Assembly: GCA_002499905.1 (NCBI GenBank)
Contig: DANP01000025.1
Coordinates: forward strand, 1 to 64,000
Origin: Methanolinea sp. UBA277
GTDB lineage: Archaea; Halobacteriota; Methanomicrobia; Methanomicrobiales; Methanospirillaceae
Direction: 5' to 3'
Length of the DNA: 64,000 nt
Shown here in pieces: positions 7,749 to 15,612 of this stretch. The stretch's first letter is position 1, and the number at the start of each line of letters is the position of its first letter. The notes beneath the pieces were generated by a model. It did no database searches. It worked only from the letters and a program-made list of their open reading frames with translations, and was not told the origin of the DNA. The translations under genes were made by a program, and so were the position numbers.

Positions 7749-9626
7749 ATGGAGTCCCTTACCTTCACTCCCGTACTTCCGTTCGACCCGTCTCCGTCTG
7801 ACGAGGGCAATGACTGTCTGAATAATATCGAAGGTTGTGCCCTCTACCGGATGCTTCCGGCTAATGCCAAAGAGTACGTGAAGCAGGCGCCCCATCTCCT
7901 GGAGTACATGCATCTCTTTCCGGTCGACGTCTACGGTATTCCCCTCTTTTTCTCCGAACTGAAACGGGATCTCAAAGGGATAAAGGAACCGAACCTGATA
8001 TACCCCGCTGATGAAACAACTTTTGTCCATATTTTCCATGATGTCAATGACGTGAGGAATTACTATATCCCCATTGAACCCTCTTTCCTGCATAGTGTCC
8101 AGGAACTTCTCCCTGCTGTCGAAATCCTCCTTGTCGACCTCCTGGATTCGCTCAGCGCTGACCCGGTCACCGATGAAGAGCGTACTGAGGTTCTGAAAGG
8201 TCTCTTTGCGAAAATTGCGTATGCTCCCCCGCCTGGGGAAGCGGTCCCGCAGCCCCTTCCCCGGGGTACTTCAAAATCCAGCCCGGGTATAGGGTCAAAG
8301 GTAAAGAGATTTCTTAAAAAAGACCTGACCACCAAAACAAATAAAAAAACGGATGCGATTCTCGCGAAGTTCCCGCGTATGCCCGACGGGCGGTTGATTG
8401 TCACCCCCCAGGAGTACAAAGCCCTCGAATATCTTCTTGTCAGGGACAAGATCGATGTTGGCATGCTGAAGCCGTTCATCAATGACCGCTATATCGAAGA
8501 TATCACCGTGGACGGCGTCGGTCCGGTCTTCATCGAACATAAGATCTTCAAGGGGTTAAAGTCGGTAATAGGCTGGCAGAATACCGAAGATCTCGATAAA
8601 TTTGTGATCAAGCTCGCAGAACGTACCAAACGGCCGATTACTTATCGGAACCCGATTATTGACTCCACGCTTCCTGACGGGTCGCGTATCAATATCGTAT
8701 ACAGCACTGATATCAGCCGGAAGGGAAGTAATTTCACTATCCGGAAAGCGATGGATGATCCGATCAGTATCCTGAAACTGGTGGAATTCAAGACGTGTGA
8801 TTACATTGTTGCCGGGTATCTATGGATCTGCATCGAGAACGGAATGTCTCTCTTCATGAGCGGGGAAACAGCAAGCGGCAAAACAACCACCCTCAATGCC
8901 ATGACTGCCTTCATCCCTCCTGAAAATAAAATTGTGACCATTGAGGATACGCCTGAACTGCAGATCCCGCACAAGAACTGGACCCGGGAAGTTTCAAAGG
9001 GTAAAGGGAAAGGAGAAGGCGAGGGGGGAGATGTAACGATGTTCGACCTGCTGAGAGCTGCGCTCCGTCAGCGTCCGAACCAGATCCTGGTTGGGGAGAT
9101 ACGAGGAGTTGAAGGGTCGGTAGCTTTTGGTGCGATGCAGACAGGCCACCCTGTCCTCTCCACATTCCATGCAGCATCGGTTGAAAAATTAATCCAGCGT
9201 CTCTGTGGTGACCCGATCAATATTCCCAAAACATACGTGGATAATTTGAACCTGGTCGTCATCCAGAGTTCTGTCCGGAGGCCAACTGGCGAGCTGGTCC
9301 GCCGTATCATAAGTGTCAATGAGCTGGTCGGATTTAATCCTGAAACACAGGGATTCTCCTTTGTTGAGATGTTCCACTGGGATCCGGTGACTGATACCTT
9401 TGAGTTTACCGGTAAAGGCAGTAGTTACCTTCTCGAAAATAAAATTGCCACTATGCTGGGTATTCCCGATCATAAAAAAGCGCAGATGTATCTGGAGGTA
9501 GAAAAGAGAGCCCGGATTCTTGAACGCCTCCATAAAGCAGGATATACGGGGTTTTATGACATTTTCCATATGATTACCAAGGTTAAGAAACAGGGGCTGA
9601 TCTCCATCGATGTCACCGAGTCTTAA
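7749..9626 (+). CDS. arlI: Archaellum motor ATPase ArlI
   Basis: 625 aa, a type II/IV secretion-type ATPase that powers both filament assembly and rotation. The N-terminal third is variable and acidic to basic. The C-terminal ATPase core has Walker A GETASGKT at about residues 372-379, an Asp box (VTIEDTPELQ), a Walker B region (QILVGEIRGVEGSVAF) and His box (HPVLSTFHAAS). The gene overlaps arlJ by 17 bases, as usual for the ATPase/membrane-platform pair. It is longer than many ArlI proteins because of the N-terminal part, which has a Pro/Gly linker and a KKDLTTKTNKKTD segment. Confidence 0.95.
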   Translation: MESLTFTPVLPFDPSPSDEGNDCLNNIEGCALYRMLPANAKEYVKQAPHLLEYMHLFPVDVYGIPLFFSELKRDLKGIKEPNLIYPADETTFVHIFHDVNDVRNYYIPIEPSFLHSVQELLPAVEILLVDLLDSLSADPVTDEERTEVLKGLFAKIAYAPPPGEAVPQPLPRGTSKSSPGIGSKVKRFLKKDLTTKTNKKTDAILAKFPRMPDGRLIVTPQEYKALEYLLVRDKIDVGMLKPFINDRYIEDITVDGVGPVFIEHKIFKGLKSVIGWQNTEDLDKFVIKLAERTKRPITYRNPIIDSTLPDGSRINIVYSTDISRKGSNFTIRKAMDDPISILKLVEFKTCDYIVAGYLWICIENGMSLFMSGETASGKTTTLNAMTAFIPPENKIVTIEDTPELQIPHKNWTREVSKGKGKGEGEGGDVTMFDLLRAALRQRPNQILVGEIRGVEGSVAFGAMQTGHPVLSTFHAASVEKLIQRLCGDPINIPKTYVDNLNLVVIQSSVRRPTGELVRRIISVNELVGFNPETQGFSFVEMFHWDPVTDTFEFTGKGSSYLLENKIATMLGIPDHKKAQMYLEVEKRARILERLHKAGYTGFYDIFHMITKVKKQGLISIDVTES

Positions 9627-11235
9627 CACCATCTCTGCAGGGTTGCGCGAGAAAAACAGGGGACATCTCCCTTTCGAAGGTTTATTAACCTCAATCCTGG
9701 ATTTTTTCCAGTCGTTTGGTGAAAACAAGAAGATGAGTGCCGACCTCCTCTTCATGGTCACCTATATGGCCTCGATCACGACGGCACGCGCAACCCGGCC
9801 GGAGATTTTTGCATATACTGCCGCCCGTAAAGAGTTTGTTCCGTCAAAATATTTTGTAAAAATTGAGATATTCGTCAAGAAGTGGAACTACAGTTACGTA
9901 GATGCCCTGACCATCATGGCAGAACGGGTTAAAAATACCATGCTCCAGAGCATGCTGAACCGGTATGCCAATTCGATCGAATCAGGTGTTCCGGATGAAG
10001 ACTTCCTCACCCGGGAATTGATGACTATCCGGAGCATCTACCGGAATACCTATGAACAGGGCCTTGAAATGCTGAAGAAGTGGGGAGATGCCTACATCGC
10101 GATGCTCTTCTCAGGTGCACTGGTTGGTATCATCATCATGATCTCGGTTGCCATTTTTTCACCGGAAAACATCCAGGCCACCCTGATGAGTTCATATTTC
10201 ATTATTATCTGTGTCTCCCTGTTCGGGCTGGTCACCATGTATCGTGCGGTACCGTCCGATCAGAAAGTCCACGATCTCCCGCGGGGCTCCAAAGAACAGG
10301 GAATGATACATCGCATGAGCAGGAAGGTGCTTCCAACCGCATTCATCATCGCCATTATCTTTCTCGTACTCAGTCTCCTCGGGATCATCCCTGATGCGTA
10401 CGGGCTTATCATGCTCATCACCGGGCTTCTCCTGTTCCCGCTCGGGATCATCGGATATCTTGATGACGCGAATATCATCAACAGGGACAGCGATTTTACG
10501 GTATTCATCCGCAGCCTTGGGGCGGTCATGGGAGGAAAAGGGGTAACGATCACTCATGCTCTCAACGAAATTGACAGAAAATCCCTGATTACGCTTGAAC
10601 CACTCGTGAACGGCGTTTACTCAAAACTGAACCTGGGCCTCGATGACAAGCTCACCTGGGAGCGGTTCATTGGTGAGAGCGGGAGTAACCTGATCTATAA
10701 GTACCTCAATATCTTTCGCGATTCGATCGAACTTGGGGGTTCTCCTAATCAGATAGGTGAAATTGTAGGGTCCTCAATGCTCGAGCAGGTGCTGCTCCGG
10801 AACAACCGTCACACTATCTCGATGGGCTTTGTTGTGCTTCTCATCCCGATGCATGCAATGATGATCGCAATCTTCCTCTTCCTCTTCCATATCCTCCTCC
10901 GCATGTCACAGGCAATCAGCGATGTCGTCCAGTCTCTTGGCCCGATGAGCAGCGGAGGTATGGCCGGAGGAGCCGGAACAATGAGCGGAACTATGGGCGG
11001 TGGAGTTACCATGTTCGTGAATTTTCCGATCGCTGAGATGACGATTTACGTGATGATCATCATCACCATTATTACCATCTCGAACATCCTTGCCGGCCGG
11101 ATTGTCTTTGGAGGTGGACATTACATGTTCTACTTCTTTGCGAGTATTCTCTGCACGGTAACGGGTATTGTTTATATAGCAGCACCGTTTATAATTGGTT
11201 TATTCTTTAATATTCCAAGCTTCCAGGGAGTCTGA
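9610..11235 (+). CDS. arlJ: Archaellum membrane platform protein ArlJ
   Basis: 541 aa polytopic membrane protein of the TadC/GspF family. It forms the inner-membrane platform on which ArlI acts to insert archaellin. Several transmembrane helices group at about residues 170-200, 230-290 and 400-530, separated by cytoplasmic basic regions. A Gly/Met-rich segment (MSSGGMAGGAGTMSG) lies in a loop near residue 460. The ATG at 9610 lies inside the end of arlI. The following gene starts one base after the stop. Confidence 0.93.
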   Translation: MSPSLNTISAGLREKNRGHLPFEGLLTSILDFFQSFGENKKMSADLLFMVTYMASITTARATRPEIFAYTAARKEFVPSKYFVKIEIFVKKWNYSYVDALTIMAERVKNTMLQSMLNRYANSIESGVPDEDFLTRELMTIRSIYRNTYEQGLEMLKKWGDAYIAMLFSGALVGIIIMISVAIFSPENIQATLMSSYFIIICVSLFGLVTMYRAVPSDQKVHDLPRGSKEQGMIHRMSRKVLPTAFIIAIIFLVLSLLGIIPDAYGLIMLITGLLLFPLGIIGYLDDANIINRDSDFTVFIRSLGAVMGGKGVTITHALNEIDRKSLITLEPLVNGVYSKLNLGLDDKLTWERFIGESGSNLIYKYLNIFRDSIELGGSPNQIGEIVGSSMLEQVLLRNNRHTISMGFVVLLIPMHAMMIAIFLFLFHILLRMSQAISDVVQSLGPMSSGGMAGGAGTMSGTMGGGVTMFVNFPIAEMTIYVMIIITIITISNILAGRIVFGGGHYMFYFFASILCTVTGIVYIAAPFIIGLFFNIPSFQGV

Positions 11236-11236
11236 C

Positions 11237-12610
11237 ATGAATTCTGTGACCCTTCGTCTCGTCGCCGTCACCGGGGTCCTGGTTCTCGAGGTAATCCTGA
11301 TTGTACTTAACATCCCTGAGCTGAGTCTGGTGACCGGCATAATCCTCCTAGGGGCAATCTTATTTGTGCTTGGACGTATGGTCTCGTTCCGGGATGGAAT
11401 CGCCGGGAAAAAACCAGAAAAGAAGATCACTTCAGCAATAAAAACGGAAAAAAACCCGCAGGAGAAGGTGCCGGGGACATCTGCCGGACGGGACGCTGTA
11501 CCAAAGGGCGGACAGAAATCCAGCATCCCAGCGGAATCTACCGTATCACCTCCTTCAACATCATGGCTCAGAGTTTTTACCACCGTGGGGAACCGGCGGA
11601 AGAAGAAATCCCTTTCGTCCCGTTCCCCTTCAGATACCCCCCGCGTACCTATCCAGGGACAGACAACAGCGGGAGATGCAGTTCACAACAGCACCGAAAC
11701 TTCGTCACCCGCATCACTTCATCCTCCTCCCCCAAAGTCGCGGTTTGAGACCTTCAGGGCTATGGGAAAGGGGATGAAGCTCCTCTTCTCCACCCGTTCC
11801 CGCAGTTCCAAGAAGAGTGGGCATGAGGCTGAGGCACCAGCAACCGTGAAAAAAGCGGATCGGAATGACAAGAACAGCCAGATCTCTCTCACGTCAATAA
11901 GGGCCGAAGCAGTCTCTCCAGTAGGCCAGAAACTGGAACCCAGTCCGTTCTCCCCGCTGGCAAAAGACATGGTCCTCGATGCTGACCTGGTTCTTTCCCG
12001 GCAGGAAAGGGGGAAGGACACTGCTTCCGATATACTCAATTCCGTTGGTGATTCAGATTCAATTGAAATATTTGCCCATGACAGCGATATCGCTCACATG
12101 GATCTATCCCTCGATGATGAGACATCCATCACAATTGATGAAGAGGAAGACGATGAAGTTGCCAAGATCCTCGAAGCGCACCACGACGAATTCGTGACGC
12201 CGGCTCCGGACATGGAGGAATTCTCCATCGACAAACAACTGGATGAACTTGAACATTTCGATCTGGACCTGGATGAGGTTGATCCGGAGGGAGGATCTGG
12301 ACCGGCTGGGGCTACCCGGGACACTGTCCCGCCAAAAGGATCATCGTTACAGCCGGACACCTCCAGGCAGGACGGTGCACTCACGAAATCCGTACCAGAT
12401 CGGCGCCGTGCGGATGAGACTATGGTGGCTTTCTCTTCCGGTTCAGCCGGTGATGACGACCTGTTATCTTCCCTGCGCAGTGATCTCACAGGCAAGAAAC
12501 ATCAGATTGATCAGAGCCTGGTCCGGGATCTTAAGGACGTCAGGGTCCACATCGGTGAAATTGAAAAAGATATCACGGAATTATTAGCGCTCTATAAAAA
12601 GTTCGATTGA
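11237..12610 (+). CDS. Uncharacterised membrane protein closing the archaellum operon, 457 aa
   Basis: Not recognised. ATG 11237 directly follows the arlJ stop; an earlier in-frame start inside arlJ is not needed. Two N-terminal hydrophobic helices (about residues 8-25 and 30-48) are followed by a long low-complexity cytoplasmic part. That part has two basic Ser/Lys/Arg blocks (RRKKKSLSSRSPS; STRSRSSKKSG), then a strongly acidic middle (TIDEEEDDEVAKIL, DELEHFDLDLDEVDPEG) and a C-terminal amphipathic helix (DLKDVRVHIGEIEKDITELL). Its place as the last gene of the operon, next to cheF, suggests a link between motor and chemotaxis, or a polar-cap or scaffold role; that is inference. The stop codon is only four bases before the breakpoint of the cheF duplication. 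Confidence 0.75.
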   Translation: MNSVTLRLVAVTGVLVLEVILIVLNIPELSLVTGIILLGAILFVLGRMVSFRDGIAGKKPEKKITSAIKTEKNPQEKVPGTSAGRDAVPKGGQKSSIPAESTVSPPSTSWLRVFTTVGNRRKKKSLSSRSPSDTPRVPIQGQTTAGDAVHNSTETSSPASLHPPPPKSRFETFRAMGKGMKLLFSTRSRSSKKSGHEAEAPATVKKADRNDKNSQISLTSIRAEAVSPVGQKLEPSPFSPLAKDMVLDADLVLSRQERGKDTASDILNSVGDSDSIEIFAHDSDIAHMDLSLDDETSITIDEEEDDEVAKILEAHHDEFVTPAPDMEEFSIDKQLDELEHFDLDLDEVDPEGGSGPAGATRDTVPPKGSSLQPDTSRQDGALTKSVPDRRRADETMVAFSSGSAGDDDLLSSLRSDLTGKKHQIDQSLVRDLKDVRVHIGEIEKDITELLALYKKFD

Positions 12611-13290
12611 GCAGCGAGAGAAAGAATATCCTGACTCTCACGCTGAAAGGCCCGCCGGAAACAACCCTGTCGCTGGCGACTGTTCCAAAAGCGCTGCTGG
12701 TGCTGAAGAAGATGATTATTATCTCCTGCAGTGCTTATCGCCTCGCTGCCTATTTCATGTCACCTGCTATCAGGGGCGGGGTGATGGTTACGGACGCACA
12801 GTGGGAGAAGGGATCCATCGCCGTCCTGAAAACAGGAATCTGGTTTGTCGGTGAGGAAAAACAGGTAAGCATCCCCTTGAATGATGTTGCCGGGATCGAA
12901 CTCACCAAGCGCGATGTCCAGAAAAAGCAGGTTGACGTTGTGAAAACTGATCACCTGGAAAACACCGATGTCGTCACCAGTTTTGTCCTCTGTCCACTGT
13001 CGACCCTGCATGTACTCTTTAATTTCCTGAAGGATGCCACCAAGGACATGGATATGCGGGGAGATGAACTGGATCCGGTCTCAGCCCAGGTCGGGATGCT
13101 GATCTATAGCGGGATGGATTCCCATGCCATCGAAACGATGCTGTCAGTATCCAACAAAGAACTCGAGAGCATCTACGACAAACTCCTGAAACTGGGTCTG
13201 ATTGAAGTGCGGTATATCCGGAGAGAGGTTCAGCTGACACCAAAAGGGGTCCGGTTCATCACAGAAGCCGTTAAACTTCCGGCTGAATAG
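12607..13290 (+). pseudogene. 5'-truncated duplicate of cheF
   Basis: From base 12615 on, the sequence is about 99% identical to the intact cheF copy 862 bp downstream, but the first 45 codons are missing. The frame is open from a TTG at 12607 overlapping the stop of the 457-aa gene, so a 227-residue N-terminally shortened CheF could be made, but no ribosome site is visible and the frame differs from the upstream gene, so it is not a fusion. Three amino-acid differences from the full copy are visible (Pro/Ser, Thr/Ile, Leu/Pro). I treat it as a fragment left by a recent tandem duplication; it could still produce a C-terminal CheF domain if translationally coupled. Confidence 0.7.
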
Positions 13291-13329
13291 TGCCGCAAAT
13301 AATTAATTTATAACCCCCGGGACAAATCA
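12615..13329 (+). repeat. Tandem duplication, copy 1 (715 bp)
   Basis: Matches 13477-14191 with an offset of 862 bp and about seven single-base differences by eye. It contains the last 225 codons of cheF plus the 39 bp that follow the stop, including the AATTAATTTATAACC promoter element. Confidence 0.9.
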
Positions 13330-13342
13330 GGAGTGAGTGTAC
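13300..13342 (+). promoter_or_regulatory. Promoter of cheF, a copy of the cheY promoter
   Basis: The AATTAATTTATAACC element (TATA box about 13303-13312) lies 30-40 bp before the cheF ATG at 13343, with a GGAG ribosome site at 13330-13333. The same element recurs at 14162-14176 before cheY because the tandem duplication carried it along. Confidence 0.5.
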
Positions 13343-14152
13343 ATGGTCGAGATACCGGTAAAAATTGAGCGGCAGGGGACCTGGCATGGTTCGAAAATAA
13401 CGGTGGATAAGGAACAAATTACGATTCCGCCCCCCTATAACCTTCAGATTCCGTACAGGCAGATCATCGACCTTACCGAGAGAAAGAATATCCTGACTCT
13501 CACGCTGAAAGGCCCGTCGGAAACAACCCTGTCGCTGGCGACTGTTCCAAAAGCGCTGCTGGTGCTGAAGAAGATGATTATTATCTCCTGCAGTGCTTAT
13601 CGCCTCGCTGCCTATTTCATGTCACCTGCTATCAGGGGCGGGGTGATGGTTACGGACGCACAGTGGGAGAAGGGATCCATCGCCGTCCTGAAAACAGGAA
13701 TCTGGTTTGTCGGTGAGGAAAAACAGGTAAGCATCCCCCTGAATGATGTTGCCGGGATTGAACTCACCAAGCGCGATGTCCAGAAAAAGCAGGTTGACGT
13801 TGTGAAAATTGATCACCTGGAAAACACCGATGTCGTCACCAGTTTTGTCCTCTGTCCACTGTCGACCCTGCATGTACTCTTTAATTTCCTGAAGGATGCC
13901 ACCAAGGACATGGATATGCGGGGAGATGAACTGGATCCGGTCTCAGCCCAGGTCGGGATGCTGATCTATAGCGGGATGGATTCCCATGCCATCGAAACGA
14001 TGCTGTCAGTATCCAACAAAGAACTCGAGAGTATCTACGACAAACTCCTGAAACTGGGTCTGATTGAAGTGCGGTATATCCGGAGAGAGGTTCAGCTGAC
14101 ACCAAAAGGGGTCCGGTTCATCACAGAAGCCGTTAAACCTCCGGCTGAATAG
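13343..14152 (+). CDS. cheF: Taxis protein CheF
   Basis: 269 aa, CheF family (archaeal DUF439). CheF is the archaeal adaptor that carries the CheY signal to the archaellum; it is known to bind CheY, CheD and CheC and to be needed for motor switching. The N-terminus (MVEIPVKIERQGTWHGSKIT) is followed by a PH-like beta domain and, at the end, a winged-helix-like segment (ELESIYDKLLKLGLIEVRYI). I start at ATG 13343, nine bases after GGAG, not at the GTG at 13337. The gene lies between the archaellum operon and cheY, as expected for the linker. From codon 46 on it is the second copy of the 715-bp duplication. Confidence 0.88.
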   Translation: MVEIPVKIERQGTWHGSKITVDKEQITIPPPYNLQIPYRQIIDLTERKNILTLTLKGPSETTLSLATVPKALLVLKKMIIISCSAYRLAAYFMSPAIRGGVMVTDAQWEKGSIAVLKTGIWFVGEEKQVSIPLNDVAGIELTKRDVQKKQVDVVKIDHLENTDVVTSFVLCPLSTLHVLFNFLKDATKDMDMRGDELDPVSAQVGMLIYSGMDSHAIETMLSVSNKELESIYDKLLKLGLIEVRYIRREVQLTPKGVRFITEAVKPPAE

Positions 14153-14191
14153 TGCCGCAAATAATTAATTTATAACCCCGGGGACAAATCA
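13477..14191 (+). repeat. Tandem duplication, copy 2 (715 bp)
   Basis: Partner of 12615-13329. It covers cheF from codon 46 to its stop and the promoter element ahead of cheY. Both end at the same base in GACAAATCA, after which the sequences diverge. Confidence 0.9.
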
Positions 14192-14206
14192 TTATATAGG
14201 TTGGTT
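14166..14206 (+). promoter_or_regulatory. Promoter of cheY
   Basis: AATTTATAACC at 14166-14176 is a TATA candidate placing the start near 14198; a second AT-rich element CATTATATAGG lies at 14190-14200. AGGT at 14198-14201 may serve as a weak ribosome site for the ATG at 14207. Confidence 0.4.
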
Positions 14207-14569
14207 ATGGGGAAAATACTTATTGTTGATGACACGCTCTTCATGCGGACACTTCTGAAGAACATCCTTTTTTCCGGCGGTCATACGATCGCAGGGGAAG
14301 CGGCAGATGGCGATGATGCCATCGAAAAATACCGGGAATTGAAACCCGATATCGTCACTATGGATGTCGTTATGCCGAAGATGAACGGGATAGATGCGCT
14401 GAAGGGAATAAAGGCACTTGACCCGAATGCACGGGTCATCATGTGCACCGCAGTCGGCCAGGAGCAGATGGTGAAACTGGCAATAAAAAGCGGGGCACGC
14501 GGCTATATTGTGAAACCTTTCCAGGCTCCCAAAGTTCTCGATGAAATAAAAAATATCCTGGAATCGTAA
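14207..14569 (+). CDS. cheY: Chemotaxis response regulator CheY
   Basis: 120 aa single receiver domain from ATG 14207 (MGKILIVDD); the TTG at 14201 would add only two residues. Acidic pocket Asp8-Asp9, phospho-acceptor Asp53 in VTMDVVMPKMNG, switch Thr in MCTAVGQEQ and Lys in YIVKPFQ. Phosphorylated by CheA, it acts through CheF on the archaellum motor. The GHTIAGEAADG region is typical. cheB begins two bases after the stop, so cheY heads the cheYBACD unit. Confidence 0.95.
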   Translation: MGKILIVDDTLFMRTLLKNILFSGGHTIAGEAADGDDAIEKYRELKPDIVTMDVVMPKMNGIDALKGIKALDPNARVIMCTAVGQEQMVKLAIKSGARGYIVKPFQAPKVLDEIKNILES

Positions 14570-14571
14570 GA

Positions 14572-15612
14572 ATGGTCCGTGTTCTTGTCGTCGATGATTC
14601 GTTATTCATGCGGACGATCATCAGGGATATGCTGATCTCTGATCCGGAGATTGAAGTGGTCGGTTCGGCCGCAGACGGAATCGGAGCCCTGAATCTGATA
14701 GCAGAGACCGGGCCCGATGTGATGACCCTCGATATCGAGATGCCCCGGATGGACGGACTGGAGCTGCTTTTGCAGCGGAAATCTTTCAAGCGTTTCCCAC
14801 GAACTATCATGCTCAGTTCCCTGACTGCCGCGGGGGCAGAAGCGACGAACAGGGCAATCAGTCTCGGGGCAGATGACTTTATTCTGAAACCCAGTGGTAT
14901 TGAGAACACACGGAGCATCAGGGACGAATTAATTACCAAAATAAAAAATGTCATTCGCATCCCCTATGTTGAGAGGAAAGATAGTACCGATGGAGGAATG
15001 GCCCACAATCTTGTGGTGATCGGGTCTTCGGCTGGGGGACCTTCCATGCTCGATGTCGTCCTTTCGTCATTCGCTTCACGATTGCCCGCAGCCGTCGTCA
15101 TCACCCAGCACATGCCCGAGGGCGGGTTTACCGCCGCCCTTGCAGCACGGCTTAACCGGGTTTCCCTGATGCCGGTAAAGGAGACCGAAAGTGGCGATAT
15201 CCTCTACAGCGGCCAGGCATACGTAGTCAAAGCCGGATACCATGCCCTCGTTACTTCAGCACTCTCTTCCAAGGGTGAGCAGGGAGGGAAGATCATACAT
15301 ACACGTTCTCCTCCTGTTCATGGTGTAAGACCTGCAGCGGACAAGACCTTCTCATCGGCATCCCGGGTCTTCAATAACAGGGTGGTAGGTGTAATTTTGA
15401 GTGGTATGGGAAACGACGGGGGGGCAGGGTGTGCTGAGGTGAAAGAGCGGGGAGGCACGACCATCGTGGTACGGCAAGAGGATTGCCTCGTGCATGGAAT
15501 GGCACGGTCTGCACTCCAGAACAACTGTGTTGATCAGGTCCTGCCGCTTACGGCTGTTGCCGGTGAAGTCATGAGGCTGATTCACCAGGGATGGGAGGGC
15601 AGGAATGTCTGA
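14572..15612 (+). CDS. cheB: Chemotaxis methylesterase CheB
   Basis: 346 aa. N-terminal receiver domain (Asp8-Asp9; phospho-acceptor Asp54 in MTLDIEMPRMDG) joined to a C-terminal methylesterase/deamidase domain. The catalytic Ser is in VVIGSSAGGPS, the His in ITQHMPEGGF and the Asp in LSGMGNDGGAG. It removes methyl groups that CheR adds to receptors, giving adaptation. The end overlaps cheA by eight bases, indicating translational coupling. Length and motif order are normal. Confidence 0.95.
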   Translation: MVRVLVVDDSLFMRTIIRDMLISDPEIEVVGSAADGIGALNLIAETGPDVMTLDIEMPRMDGLELLLQRKSFKRFPRTIMLSSLTAAGAEATNRAISLGADDFILKPSGIENTRSIRDELITKIKNVIRIPYVERKDSTDGGMAHNLVVIGSSAGGPSMLDVVLSSFASRLPAAVVITQHMPEGGFTAALAARLNRVSLMPVKETESGDILYSGQAYVVKAGYHALVTSALSSKGEQGGKIIHTRSPPVHGVRPAADKTFSSASRVFNNRVVGVILSGMGNDGGAGCAEVKERGGTTIVVRQEDCLVHGMARSALQNNCVDQVLPLTAVAGEVMRLIHQGWEGRNV

